Origin: Rhizophagus clarus
Taxonomy: Eukaryota > Glomeromycota > Glomeromycetes > Glomerales > Glomeraceae
Assembly: GCA_015698045.1 (NCBI GenBank)
Contig: BLAL01000187.1
Coordinates: forward strand, 1 to 64,000
Direction of reading: 5' to 3'
Length of the DNA: 64,000 nucleotides
In this document: piece after piece, positions 11,595 to 23,230 of the stretch
Layout: the number at the start of each line of letters is the position of its first letter
Position numbering within the stretch: position 1 is the first letter of the stretch
The notes under the pieces: generated by a model
Database searches by the model: none
Told to the model about the DNA's origin: nothing
The model's input: only the letters and a program-made list of their open reading frames with translations
Translations under genes and position numbers: made by a program

Positions 11595-13737
11595 ATGGAC
11601 TCCTTAAGTTTAATAAGAATACCAAAGATTCACCTGCCAAGTCCAATTTTACCTTTTAATTTTGATTCTGGAGAACAACCAGGTTTGCAAAGTTAATTAA
11701 TTATTTATTTTATATCTAATTCTAATAAATCAATTAATATCTACTTCAATTTGAATCAATATTTCATAATTGGATATATTTAAAGATAAACCGGAACCAT
11801 CGGTCCCAATAATTCCTCCGAGTGGTTCTCCCAGTGGCGGGGTTTCTGAAACTTTTAGTAATAATGGCACTAATAAAAAACTGAATATAAATAATGAATT
11901 TTCCGATAATGATGATAGGAATGAAAAACAGGGCCATGATCAAGGTTAGTTTTAAAATTAATATGATTTTATTAATATATGTGCGAACATAGTAATATTA
12001 AAGTTTATTAAATATCATCATAAAGTTATTAATTAATACAATTTTCATACTTGTACAATAAGCATCGCGAGACATCGAAGAAAATTCAAACAAAAACCAT
12101 GTTGGGGAAAGTAATGGTAGGCTTCTTCATCTTTTTCTTTTTGTTATTTACAAAAAGTAAATTCTTGTTTTCTTATTTATATTTTATAGATGATCAAGTA
12201 AAAGTATTAGATACCAATACTGATGATGCTAACGAAGATTTTTGTAAGTTTCAATTTATATCTTATAATCTTTAGTAATTTAGAGCAAACAGTAACATTT
12301 AAATTTATGTTTTTTTTTTCTATTTATTGTAATATATAAGACTCAACCCAAAAAAATGATAAAAAAAGAGTGAAATTCGGTAAATTTTCGCATTTTTTTT
12401 CTTACCTTGTTGATTAACAAAAGTAATACTTACTTTTTGGTATTTTAAATTATATTAGATACCTCGATGCGTAAAAGGGCTAAACCGGGTATTGTATAAT
12501 TCACAGAAAGTAAACTCTGAAACTTGAATTTGAAATAATATGTATTTTTTTTTTAGACGAAAAAATATTATTGGCCATTAATAAGATCGGGGGTCCCGCA
12601 ATAGATTTGCTATTATATTCATTGAGCAAATTGAAAAAAACCGGAGTCAAAAGTGTAACAATGAACTTGGTTAATAATAATATCCAATTTGTAGATTCTA
12701 CAGGAACATTAATGATAAAGCCAAATCACGTTAACTCCGATGATATAACAATTAATGCCAATTTCCCTCACTATGATTATAATCAAACCTCGGATCTCAA
12801 CTTCGGGGCAAAATTTATCGAATTAAAGAAATCCAAAAAATTGGATATGGCAAGTATAAGATTGGCGGAAGATTTGCATAAGCTGCTAGATTATATTGGA
12901 AAATTACCAAATAATCCACCTATACGTGATAGGTCAATCTTCAGCAAAAAAGAAAAGTATAGGGAAGCCCTTATTAGTCATTTGGAAAAGATAAATTCAA
13001 CAAAAGATTTCCAATTCTTTCGTGGTACTCAACGTATTAATTTGATTCCTGATGACAATCAAAAAAAAATTCCTGATGAAAATCAAAAAAAAATTCCTGC
13101 TGAAAATCAAAAAAATCGCAGATCTTTTAAAATTTCACCAATTCGCGTGCAAGAAAAGACTTCATCACTTACTGAATTATCCGATGAATTCAAGAAGATT
13201 GCAAAAGATTTATCGGAGGATATATTTTTATGCGTGATGGGAGAAGCAAATGAGCAGGGAAATAAAGAAATGGCAAGACGCAGGGAACTAAGGTTCCATG
13301 TCGAGTTTTTCAGGTCATATATACAACTACAGGCTTTTTGTGAGATAAACTTAAACAGAAAACAATCAGAGACGACAAAATCTCAAGCAAAGATATTAAT
13401 TTCTCATTTTTACCCTTTGATTTCTTTACCGAATATGGAATTGATGCTTCAGCGAGCACCACGTATTTACAGGTTACTAGAAGTAGCCAATTTTGATTGG
13501 CGACTTCTAGATTGTTTTGAAGAATTAACTGCGTGCTTTTTTAAAAGTGGTGTAAAGTCAGCAATTAACTTTGAAATCTGGATTAACCTAGTCCGTACGG
13601 GTGAGCTGATTAGTTATGACGAAGAATTAAAAACTCAAGAAAGAAACAGGGAAAACAAGAGGATTAAAATTGAAATTATTAAGGAATATTTTGATATTTC
13701 AGGGGTTAATTTTGACGAGATGATTGATAATGAATAA
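11595..13737 (+). CDS. Uncharacterised 532-residue protein, seven exons
   Basis: Exons 11595-11682, 11786-11944, 12063-12110, 12190-12243, 12341-12379, 12459-12488 and 12557-13737. All six introns are GT-AG and all are in phase 1, giving one continuous frame. Residues 1-140 are polar and low-complexity (PSGSPSGGVSE, NNGTNKKLNINNEF, then KRVKFDTSMRKRAKPDEK, a possible nuclear signal). The last exon holds what looks like a folded domain (INKIGGPAIDLLLYSLSKLK). It then carries three 8-residue repeats of the IPDENQKK type at about 13048-13115, and a helical C-terminal half (LRFHVEFFRSYIQLQAFCEI, ANFDWRLLDCFEELTACFF). I recognise no family. No transmembrane segment or signal peptide is obvious. 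Splice consistency makes it a real gene, not a chance open frame. Confidence 0.8.
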
Positions 13738-14789
13738 GTAGTAAACAGAGAAAAAAAATTTTTTTTTGTATATTTTGCAGTCTAGTAGTTTGCATTACAA
13801 TTAGAATGAATTATATGATAAAGGATATCCAAATAATATGCAATTAAATCTCTTTTATTGTTTGCACATTCTAAATAAACTTGTTATAATTGCTATCATT
13901 TAGTTCGCTTACTGTCATAAATAAATAAATAAATAAATCAATCAATTTGTGGCTTAGCCTATTTTGAGTTTTGATGACGCGATTTTCAATTTTTAGTATT
14001 AAAGAATATTATTTACCACAAAACTAGTATATTTTAAGGGTAGATTTTTCATACTTAAATTATTGGTAAATTAATTTAAGAATATTTTTCATATCCAATC
14101 AGAATATTTTAAATATCCGTTGATATTACAATTAAAAAATTAAGTATATTTTTCGTATAATTTAACCTTATTTGTTATTACAAAATACTATTTTAAATAA
14201 ACCGTTTATAAAATTTCAGTACATTTTAACAATATTATTTGTTATATAAGGATATTTTAACCATAAAACTAATACATTTTAAGGGTTTAGATTTTTTATA
14301 GGGAATTAATATATTGCTAATTTGACAATAATTTTCTATACAAAAAATAACTGACTTTATTTCTTCAAATCTGTTTATTAAAATTAATATTTTTTACAAT
14401 TATTTATCTTTAACATGAATAAAAAATATACCAGAAATTAGCTGATTTCCTTCAATTAGTAGCCTTTATTCTTTTTACCCCCCATCTAATTGCATTTTAA
14501 TTGATTAAAAAAATATATAATAATATATATAATTATATTTATATAATTAATTTGTAATCTAATAATCTAATTTTATAAATATTTTTTTGTTTTATAGCTT
14601 TTATTAAGCTTTATAAAATAAAAAAAAGTTTCAATTAAATTGAGCTGTTAAATAGCAAGATAATTGCAAAAACTATTTTAATATATAAATAATAATAATA
14701 TATTATATATATTATATAATTTATAGTCAATTATAAGAACCTGATTTTTGGATTAATCTTTTATTTCTCTTATCAAATCAGCTGATTTC
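13738..14789. other. AT-rich spacer
   Basis: No gene seen. A short tandem of AAAT occurs at about 13918-13940. Two related passages (AAAACTAGTATATTTTAAGG near 14022 and AAAACTAATACATTTTAAGG near 14263) suggest an old local duplication of about 240 bp. Confidence 0.4.
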
Positions 14790-15590
14790 TAGCATATTTC
14801 TAATAATAATAATAATAATAATACAAAAAAAAAAAAACTTAATAATTATGATAATAAGAGAGAGAATTAATAAAAATAATATTAGAAACAAATAACTGAA
14901 GATAATGAAAATGATAAAAAATAAAAGATATAGTAAAAAAAAAAAAATAATAAAAAGAAAAGGAAAAAATGTGAAAATAAAAGAAATAGAATTAAAAATA
15001 AAATAAAATAAAAATAAAATAAAAATAAATAAAAATAAAAATAAAAAAATAATGAAAAGGGTAAAAAAAAAAAAAAATAACAAGAAGAGAACAAAAAAAT
15101 AAAAGGATAATAAAAAGAAAATGAACAAAATGAAAGAATGATGAAAACAAAAAGATGATAAAAAAGAATGAAAAAATAAAGATAATAAAAAAGAAAAATA
15201 AAAAGATAATAAGAATAAAATGATAATAAAACAAAATAATAATAAAAATAAAATGATGAAAATGAAATGATAATTGATAATAAGGATAAAATGATAATTA
15301 ATAATAAAGACAAAATAATAAATTAGTAATAAGCAGAATAAATGAAATAATAATCAATAATAAAAACAGATAAAATAATAATTGATAATAAGGATGAAAT
15401 GATAATTGATGATGAAAATAAAATGATGATTAATGAAGATGAAATAATAATAAAGACAAAATCATAGTGATGAGAATAAAATAATTATAAGAATAAAAAG
15501 AAAAAAGAGCAATAATGAAAAAAAAAGTGAATAAAAACAAAAAAAAGATAATAAATTAATAAAAAATAAATCATAAAAGAAGAAAAAATA
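14790..15590. repeat. Purine-rich, nearly C-free low-complexity tract
   Basis: About 800 bp of A, G and T with almost no C on the plus strand, made of irregular AATAAAA, GATGAAA and AATAATAAT words. Open frames on the minus strand here (Phe/Leu/Ile/Tyr only) are composition artefacts. The mirror-type tract, pyrimidine-rich on the plus strand, lies at 19800-20295. Confidence 0.8.
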
Positions 15591-15844
15591 CAATCAACTC
15601 TCTTTATAGTCACCTCCATTATAGTCACATTATCCTATATATAAGGATAGTGCCGCAAATAGGTAATTGCGGAATAATTGCGATTTGCGATATTGCAGAA
15701 CATTGTGAATTTCGAAGTCTAAATTTCTGCAATTCTGCAACCCGCAATTGTCTGCAATTCCAAAAATATTCTGCAATACCGCAAAGAGCTGCTAATATCA
15801 CAATTCAATTGCAGAAACATTGCAGAATTATGTAATTGCAGATT

Positions 15845-16045
15845 TTTTTTAAAAAAAGACGTTTTTTTTAAGCGTTTAATTAAAAAAAAGGTTTAAAAAT
15901 GTTATTTTAAATGTTTAATTAAAAAAAAACTTTTTTTTAAGCGTTTAATTAAAAAAATACTAAAGAACGTTATTTTTTTTAAAAAAAGCCATTTTTTTAA
16001 GCGTTTAATTAAAAAAATGCCAAAAACGTTTTTTTTTAAAACGTT
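15845..16045. repeat. Tandem array of a short A/T palindromic unit
   Basis: Irregular repeats built on AAGCGTTTAATTAAAAAAA followed by T-runs, with about five copies. They lie inside the left arm of the surrounding inverted-repeat element. Confidence 0.7.
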
Positions 16046-16046
16046 T

Positions 16047-16841
16047 AATTCGTGATCTGCCTCTGAACCAGTGAAAACTATTAATACATTTCGGAGAACT
16101 AATTTTTGCGAATTAATTAATCCTTAAATGGCTTTTGAACCAATTTGTCCAGAATTTTTTTTTTAAGCATTACAGAATAATGTTCTGGAGTATATTGAAT
16201 GATAAATTTGCGTCATCAAATATTAGTTTCACAAGTTTGATCAACATATACTTACCATTTAGGGTTACGATATTGTAAAAATTGGTAATTTTGTCTAAAA
16301 GATAACTAGCCAAGTTTGTATTATAACCCCAGCTGAAAAATAATGTAATCAATTGCTTAAAACTGGGGAAATTAAGGCTCGTCAATGATTTTTATATTGT
16401 ATGATTATTTAAAAAATTTTTTCTTTAGCGACGCTAGATTCCGGCCCTTAAAAATGCTATATTATTTAATTACAGGAAGTATAACAATTACAAAATTGAT
16501 ATTTTTTTACTAAAATATTATTTTATATGCTGATAAATATCTGTTTTGGAGTGTATAAACAAAAAAAAATTAAAAAAAAAGTTTTTTCTATCAATCACAG
16601 GCTGTCTAGCTTATTGTGCTATATTTTGCTTATTGGGTAGCTATTCAATTTTGAATAGTTGATACCTTTTAGAATGTCAGTTTCTTCTAAACTACCTTTT
16701 CCCATTAACTTTTTAAGTTCATTCTACCTTTCTTACATGATATCTATTACTCTTATTTAAATTTTCTGCTAATTAATTTGCAAAAATAATTCCCCGAATT
16801 GTATTAGTAGTTTTTACTGGTTCGGAGACAGATCACGAATT
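16047..16841. mobile_element. Nested 795-bp element with about 70-bp inverted repeats
   Basis: The left end AATTCGTGATCTGCCTCTGA matches the complement of the right end AATTCGTGATCTGTCTCCGA. The match continues for about 70 bp with roughly nine mismatches (TACATTTCGGAGAACTAATT against TACAATTCGGGGAATTATTT). The interior has no convincing gene. It interrupts the tandem arrays of the outer element, so it inserted later. Flanks are TTTAATT and AATTAATT, too simple to call a target duplication. Confidence 0.75.
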
Positions 16842-16849
16842 AATTAAAA

Positions 16850-17235
16850 AAATGCTTCGCAGCATTTTTATCTAATGAAAAATGTTGCAAACCATTTTTT
16901 CATATATAATTTAGTTAAAAAAAATGTTTCGCAACGTTTTTTTTAATAGATTAATGAAAGAACATTGCAAAACGTTTTTTTATATACAATTTAGTTAAAA
17001 AAAAATGTTTCGCAACGTTTTTTTAATAGATTAATGAAAAAATGTTGTGAAACATTTTTCATATACAATTTAGTTAAAAAAAACATTTCGCAACGGGTTT
17101 TAATAGATTAATAAAAGAACGTTGCGAAATGTTTTTTCATATACAATTTAATAAAAAAAAACATTTCGCAACTTTTTTTTAGTAATTTAATGAAAAATGT
17201 TGCGAAATGTTTTACATTTAATAAAAAAAACATTT
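16850..17235. repeat. Tandem array of about 70-bp palindromic units
   Basis: Four to five copies of a unit of the form AATGTTTCGCAACGTTTTTT, TAATAGATTAATGAAA, AACGTTGCGAAACGTTTTT and ATATACAATTTAGTTAAAA. Each unit holds an imperfect palindrome (CGCAACGTT / AACGTTGCG) and could form a hairpin. It is the right arm of the outer element. Confidence 0.75.
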
Positions 17236-17545
17236 CTTTGATTATTCAACATCAGTAATTTGGTTTAGTTTTCAGTAATTACTGATACCAAATGGATTAT
17301 CAGATGGCAAATTAATTATGACGTATTTTTACAGACGTAATGCCAAAACTGTAATTAATTTGTGGAGAAGTATAATCAGAATTGTGGAATTGCGGGTTAC
17401 TAACCGCAATTCAACTTCAAAATTCATAATATTGCAGATTTTGGAAATTATTTGCGGACCTATCCTTATCTATATAGTCACCTTGGTTGAGTATCCCAAA
17501 TTTTCATATATAAAAACTATCATTTATAGTCACAAACTACTTATA

Positions 17546-18873
17546 CACAGACCTACAATAAATTACCAGATTTTTTTTTATTTATAAAATTTATAATGTA
17601 AAATTCATAATTTTGTGCACATATAAAAAATTTTTTTTACTTATTAATTGACAAATAAATTTTATTATATTAAAATATAAAATATAAAGTAATTATATGA
17701 AAAATATTATCACAAAAAAATCAATATTTAGTATGGCCACCTTTGACCTTGATTACTGCTTTAATCCGATCAGGCATACTTAAAATTAAATGATGACATG
17801 ACTTAATAGTAATTTTTTGCCACCCCTCTTGTATTACCGCAATTAACTCCTGTTTAGATCTGGTACAGGTTTCCTTTTTAAAATCTGGTTATTCAAATAG
17901 TTTTACAAATTCTCTATCAGAATTTTGTGCCACCTAATCTAAAATCAGAATATTGTGTGTTCTCATCCACCAAGTATTATAATTTGAAGTATGACATGAC
18001 GCTCCATCTTACTGAAAAATGAAGTTGGGATAATTGTCAACCTATGGGATAAAATGATTAGCCAGAATATTGATGTAATCATCAGAATCCATATTCTCTT
18101 CTACTATAACCAAAGGTCTAACCCTATGCTAACCAAAACACTCCTAAAATATCACTGATACTCCACCAAACTTAACTGTAGATTAAATACAATCTTTATT
18201 GTATGTTTCTTCAGAACTTCTCCATACTCTTGCTCGACCATCTGATTGAAAAAGTGCAAATTTAGATTCATCTGACTATACTACTTGTTTCCATTCTTCT
18301 GTCTAGTTTTGTTTTCCTCTGCATCATCCCAAACGGTCAGTTTGATATTTAGCAGTTAAATGAGACTTTATTCGTACAGTATAACTTCCAAGACTTCAGT
18401 TCATTAGAAAGGTAACTTCTAATTGTGTTATAGTGCAATGTTGTGTTAAGACAAGTATTTAACTTATTTGTCACATCATCTAAAGGAGAAAATCAGTCAG
18501 TTTGGATAATTTGTTTTAAAGTTCATTTATCATATTCATTAAGTAATTTTGGCCATCCAGAACGTTTCTCAGATTCTGTAAAGCCTGTTTCTTTATACTT
18601 TTTTATAGTATCACTAACAGTACTAGTGGGAAATGGGAATACCAAGTTGAGTAGATGTAACTTTTTACTTGGTACCACTAAGATATGCACCAATAATGCG
18701 TTCATGTTAGATTTTTAAAAGTTTGTTTTCACGCATTTTAAATTAGAAGAGAGGTAAAAGCAAAATATTTTGTTATCTCCTTTATTTATATGCGTGATAG
18801 GAAGAAATCACCAATCATAACACAGAATACAAATTCACGTAATAAAAATCTGGTAATTTATTGTAGGCCTGTG
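17546..18873 (-). mobile_element. Tc1-type transposon, 1328 bp, decayed
   Basis: Terminal inverted repeats of about 29 bp with one mismatch (CACAGACCTACAATAAATTA at the left, CACAGGCCTACAATAAATTA from the right) are flanked by TA on both sides. Length fits a Tc1 element. The left flank also carries TATAGTCAC and the right flank TAGTCACTATCAC, so it sits inside an older repeat with those words. The transposase relic on the minus strand is described separately. Confidence 0.85.
17721..18715 (-). pseudogene. Tc1 transposase relic
   Basis: The N-terminal DNA-binding part reads STVSDTIKKYKETGFTESEK then RSGWPKLLNEYDK, close to the usual RSGRPKLLNERDKR of Tc1 proteins. SDESKFALFQSDGRARVW holds the first catalytic Asp, and DGASCHTSNYNTWW the second. 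The end SMPDRIKAVIKVKGGHTKY is typical of the family and is followed by its own stop at 17721. In between there are many stops, several of which look like CAA/CAG to TAA/TAG changes, so it cannot encode a working enzyme. Confidence 0.85.
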
Positions 18874-18954
18874 TAGTCACTATCACATCTTTTTTTAAAA
18901 ATTTTATATATATGTGATTATAAAAGGATATTTATTAAAATATAATTATTCTAT

Positions 18955-19635
18955 AATCTAATAATCGGATTTCAATGATCTTTAGCTCATTATATTCATC
19001 TCATTAAAAGGAATCAGATGGTAGTAATTTTATAGTGATTGAATTAATATTGACTGAGTAATCCAATTTTAAATATCAAATTGGCATTCTAAATATGTAA
19101 AATTTGCATAACATTTAATATTTTGACTTTATTTTAATTACAACAGGTTCTAGTGATCAGATTTTAATGATCTTAGGTTTATTGGAATCACCTCATCGAA
19201 AGGAATCTAATGGTAATAATTACATAATGGTTGGATTAATATTACCTGAGAAATTTGATTTTAAAGACCAAATCAGCATTTTATACATATAAAATTCGCA
19301 TAATATTAAATATTTTGACTGTATTTTAATTATTATGGGTTCTAGTGATCTTTTAATGATCTTAGGCTCATTAAAATTATCTCGTCAAGAGAAAGCCAAT
19401 GGTAATAATTTTATAATGATTGGATTAATATTGACTGAGCAATTTAATTTTAAAGATCAGATCAGCATTTTTTATATGTAAAATTTGCGTAATATTAAAT
19501 ATTTTGACTGTATTTTAATTATTATGGGTTTTAGTGATCAGATTTTAGTGATTTTAGGCTCGTTAGAATCGTCTTATCAAGAGAAATCTAATGGTTATAA
19601 TCTGTAATAATTGGAGTAATATTGACAAAATTATT
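18955..19635. repeat. Satellite, about 190-bp unit, 3.5 copies
   Basis: The words TAGTGATCAGATTTTAATGA, GGATTAATATTGACTGAG and AATATTTTGACTGTATTTTA recur in order at spacings of 189-192 bp (for example TAGTGATC at 19151, 19343 and 19532). Copies differ by roughly 10-15 percent by eye. No coding frame. Confidence 0.85.
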
Positions 19636-19799
19636 GTGATGTATACTTAAATCTAAAATTGCTTTAAACTCAGCCAAAAAAATCATAGCTAAAGTTACAC
19701 AGTTTGACCATAATTTCTAAAATCACGTTACATCACAAATTACGTGATTTTTGATACATGATTTTAAGATTTCTTTAAATACACTAAATTATTAATGAA

Positions 19800-20295
19800 A
19801 GGTAAATAAAGTTTATTTTTTTTCTTTTTTCATCTTTCTTTTTTCTTTTCCCTTTTTTCCATTTCTTTCCCTTTTATTTTTTCGTCTTTTTTCTTTTTCC
19901 TTTTTTTCTTTATACTTCATTTCTTTTATTTTTTTGCCATTCTCCTTTCTTTTTATTTTTCATCCTTATTCTTTTCTTTCATTTTTTATTCCTCTTACTT
20001 TATTTTAGGTTTGGTCTTTATAACTTTGATCAGTAGAATAAGATGAATCTTTTTCATTCTTTCATTTTATTTTTTTACTCTTCTATTTTTATTTTTATTG
20101 TTTGTTTCTTTTTTTTAGGTACAGCTATCTTTCTATTCAAGATGGTCTCTATTTAAGTAAGATTTTTATTTATTTTTTTTTTCTTTTGTTTTTTCTTTAT
20201 TTTTTATTAATTTATTTTTCTACTTCCCTTTCTTTTTGTCTCTCTTCTTTTTTTCTGTTTCCTTTATTTTTTTTTCCTCCCTCTCATATTCCCTT
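19800..20295. repeat. Pyrimidine-rich low-complexity tract
   Basis: Plus strand is almost only T and C (TTTCTTTTTTC, CCCTTTTTTCC words) for about 500 bp. It lies between the satellite and the hAT element and mirrors the purine-rich tract at 14790-15590. Open frames here are composition artefacts. Confidence 0.8.
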
Positions 20296-20328
20296 GCTTT
20301 GTGAATAGTCATATGCATCTTTATTGAT

Positions 20329-23222
20329 TAATGGTGCCGCCCGAAACTAGGAAGTTTCGGTCACCTGACGAAACCGAAATGGTAAAACTAGTTTCGGAAA
20401 ATTGGTCAATCCCGAAACTGCCGAAATTATCCTAAATTACCGATATTACCCGAAATTATTAAAACTGTTTTATAACTAAATAATTAATAATTTACTGACT
20501 TTATGATTTTTACAGAATAAAGCTTTATTTTATTTGAAATTTATCATGATAAATTACATTTATCAATTTATTCATCATTTTCCAAAATTGCTAAATCAAC
20601 ATATTCTTCGATTAATACATATACATTATGCTTTGGAATTTCAACTTCTTCAAAATATTCTTCATAACCACCTTCACCTTCATGATCATCATTATCATTT
20701 TCAATTTCAAAAAATGCCGATTCATCAATTAATTTTTGAATATCATCATTATTTTGTCTTGAATTAGATTCAGCTAAATGCATATTATTATTTTGATAAA
20801 AGTGTCGAACTTTGGCTATTGACTCAATCGTATTAGTATCCAAAGTCGTCCTTTTTTTTCCGTATAACCATCCTAATACGGAAAACATTCTTTCGCATGA
20901 AGCGCTATGCGGTGTCACTGCAAATACTTTTAACGCCAGATCTCTCAAAAAAGGAGGTTGATCTTCACATGACATCCACCATGTACAAGGTGTAACCCGA
21001 TTTTTAACAAATGCCGTTGAATAAGTACCTTGTTTGGCTTTAAAATTCAGCATTTGAGTAATTAATATTTCTTGGTCGTCAATATTATATCCCATATTTT
21101 CCCATAACTTTTGCGCATACTCTGAAATTTTCGTCCACATATTCTTTAATCCATTACCTAATAATAAATATTTTTTTTTTAAAAAAAAAAAAATTATGTT
21201 TACCTTCAATATTTAATAATATTAAATATTTACCTCGATAACCAGGATGAAGAAAGTATGCTAATATATATGGCATAACATTAAAAGATTCCCAACGTTT
21301 ATTGATAGAGTTTATTACATGATTTTGAAAATTAACTAAACCTCGTTCAACTGGAATCTTCTTAATAGTACTTGCTAGACGAATTAATGCAATAAAACAA
21401 TCGGCAAAAGTAGTATTAGACGCTTCAACAGACAAAATGGTCTTTTTTAGCGGCTCTAATACTTTTAATACCACGTTAACGTCATGGAAAAATCCACGAG
21501 AGGTAATTATTTTTACTATATTTTCTTTAACAACATCCTTATGATCATCTGCGACCTATTAATTTGTTTTAAAATATTTTAATTCTTTTTGCAAATTAAT
21601 GAAAGATAAATTAATATTCTTAATTACCTTTTCTAATGCCAGTTTTAGACGTAAAACAGAATCTGCAGCATCAAACATTGTCGTCCATCACGTTTCAACC
21701 CAAGTTTTAAGTCCTCCGCCTTCAATATTAAAATTTTTAGCGTACTTTACCAATAGAGCCTTTCCTTGGTGAGATTTGTTAAAAAATTTTACTATTTCGT
21801 TACATGATTTTAAAACTTTTTTCGGAAAATTGTGTTCTATTTTTTTTTAAATGATATAATTAATATTTAATTATTAATAACAAGAATATTTAGCAAATTA
21901 ATAAAATAGTTCAAAAAAATTGACAAGAACTTACCAAGTACATCTTTAGTGATTAAATTCACACAATGTGCAATGCAACGAGTGTTAACAATAAATGGGT
22001 ATTTTTCACTTATAATACTTCGAGCAAGAGCACAATTTGCAGCATTGTCCGTTACAACTGCTGCAAATTTATCGGGTCCAATTTTTTGAAGTACATCTTC
22101 GATTTCACTTGCTAAATTTTGGGCCGTATGTTTTATGATTGAAAGATCTCGAAGTCGATATAAGAATTCGCGCCGATCATGAGTCATTATTATGAAATTA
22201 TAAATCGAGTGACCTGATGGGTTCGTCCACCCGTCTAAGCCTAAAATTAAAAAGTAAAGAATGGTAAGTTTTTATAAATATGATGTAGTATGAAATTTTT
22301 TTAAAAAATTAATTACCTAATGTTAAATTCGTTGCCTTTCCAAGAATAGAGTTTACTTGATCTTCAATTCTTACTACTGCGTGAGAAAGCATGATTCCTG
22401 CCAATTTTTCACGAGAAGGTAACTTGTAACCGGGTTGAAGTTTTCTAATCAAATCTACAAAAAACGGATTTTCAACAACTGCGAAAGGAGTACCGCAGCA
22501 TACAAATGCTTTAAGTAAACATTGGTCAATTGCTTCCTGTTTCTGCTTTGATAATGGTTCAACACTATTTTGATCAACATCCCAAAAATCGGTAATGTTT
22601 AATTGTTCAATTCGAAAGCGTTTATTATCTTCTGTGTCATCATCATTATATAATTGCAGGATTTTTTGAATATACTCTCTCCTTGTTTCCTCATCAACGT
22701 TAAGACAATCTTTGGCGAGATGAACCTGAAGTTCTTGTGGTCGTCCGCGTGTCCACTTTTTTTCACAATAAAGGCATTCGGCTGCAAAGTGGCCAGCAGT
22801 TGATAAAGGAGTTTTGATAAAATGTTCCCATACCGAGTCTTGTGGACGTCCAACTTTACTTTTAAAGTTTTGTTCGGGTTCTATTTGTCTAGTTCTTTTA
22901 TTGGTTTTGTTAAGTGGCATACTTATCGGTTGTAAAGGAAAAAAAAAATTTAAAATCGAAATAAAAAAAAAGTTCGCTAAAAATCTAATCTGATGACCGA
23001 TCATCTAGACATCTACCTAATATGGGCATAATTAATTTTTTACGTAATTTATTATAAAAAAAAAGTATTTTTAAACAAAAATAGTGATAAATAAAATGAT
23101 TGGAGATTTCGTCATATTTCGGGAATTTCGAGTAGATTTCGGAATTTCGGAAAGAATTTCGGGAATGAACCAAAAACCCGAAACATTTCAGAATCTGAAA
23201 ATAATTTCGGGCGGCACCATTA
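20329..23222 (-). mobile_element. hAT transposon, 2894 bp, with 8-bp target duplication
   Basis: The ends are an 18-bp perfect inverted repeat (TAATGGTGCCGCCCGAAA). Directly outside both ends stands the same 8-mer TTATTGAT (20321-20328 and 23223-23230), the hAT hallmark. Subterminal regions are full of CCGAAA / TTTCGG words in both directions, likely transposase-binding sites. The single gene inside runs on the minus strand. Exact ends and target duplication, and a frame with only one stop, suggest a recent insertion. Confidence 0.93.
20568..22920 (-). pseudogene. hAT transposase, five exons, one in-frame stop
   Basis: Exons (minus) 22920-22317, 22240-21935, 21836-21628, 21555-21234 and 21157-20568. 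Introns are GT-AG and the frame runs 677 codons. Domain order starts with a BED-type zinc finger (about residues 40-75: AECLYCEKKW, then VHLAKDC). A DUF659-like block with the first Asp follows (LDGWTNPSGHSIYNFIIMTH). Then comes VVTDNAANCALARSI with RCIAHCVNLITKD. The C-terminal hAT dimerisation region reads ALKVFAVTPHSASCERMFSV, then RTTLDTNTIESIAKVRHFYQ. A TGA at 21688-21690 sits in TWVET-stop-WTTMFD. Arg is expected there, so one C to T change (CGA to TGA) explains it. I start at MPLNKTNKRTRQ (22920). An upstream in-frame Met exists at 23004, but the residues between are hydrophobic and unlike the family. Confidence 0.88.
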
Positions 23223-23230
23223 TTATTGAT

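Larger units (their letters stand above)
15635..17477. mobile_element. Non-autonomous element with long inverted ends
   Basis: The left end (15635-15661) reads TATAAGGATAGTGCCGCAAA. The complement of the right end (17449-17477) reads ATAAGGATAGGTCCGCAAAT. The similarity continues inward for about 100 bp with many CCGCAATT/TGCAATT words. There is no coding capacity. The interior consists of two tandem arrays and a second inserted element. The GTGCCGC start resembles the hAT ends at 20329, so a hAT-derived MITE-like element is the best guess. A clean target duplication was not found. Confidence 0.6.

Noticed and set aside
14778-15313. Overlapping minus-strand frames rich in Phe, Leu, Ile and Tyr
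   Set aside because: They come from the purine-rich low-complexity tract. All frames look alike and none has a domain, so they are not membrane proteins.
15591-15634. CAATCAACTCTCTTTATAGT sequence as the end of a pogo/Tigger-type element spanning 15591-18960
   Set aside because: The start resembles such ends and TATAGTCAC words recur at 17530 and 18875, but no matching inverted end was found.
20102-20308. Hydrophobic plus-strand frame of 68 codons
   Set aside because: Product of the pyrimidine-rich tract, Phe/Leu/Ser only.
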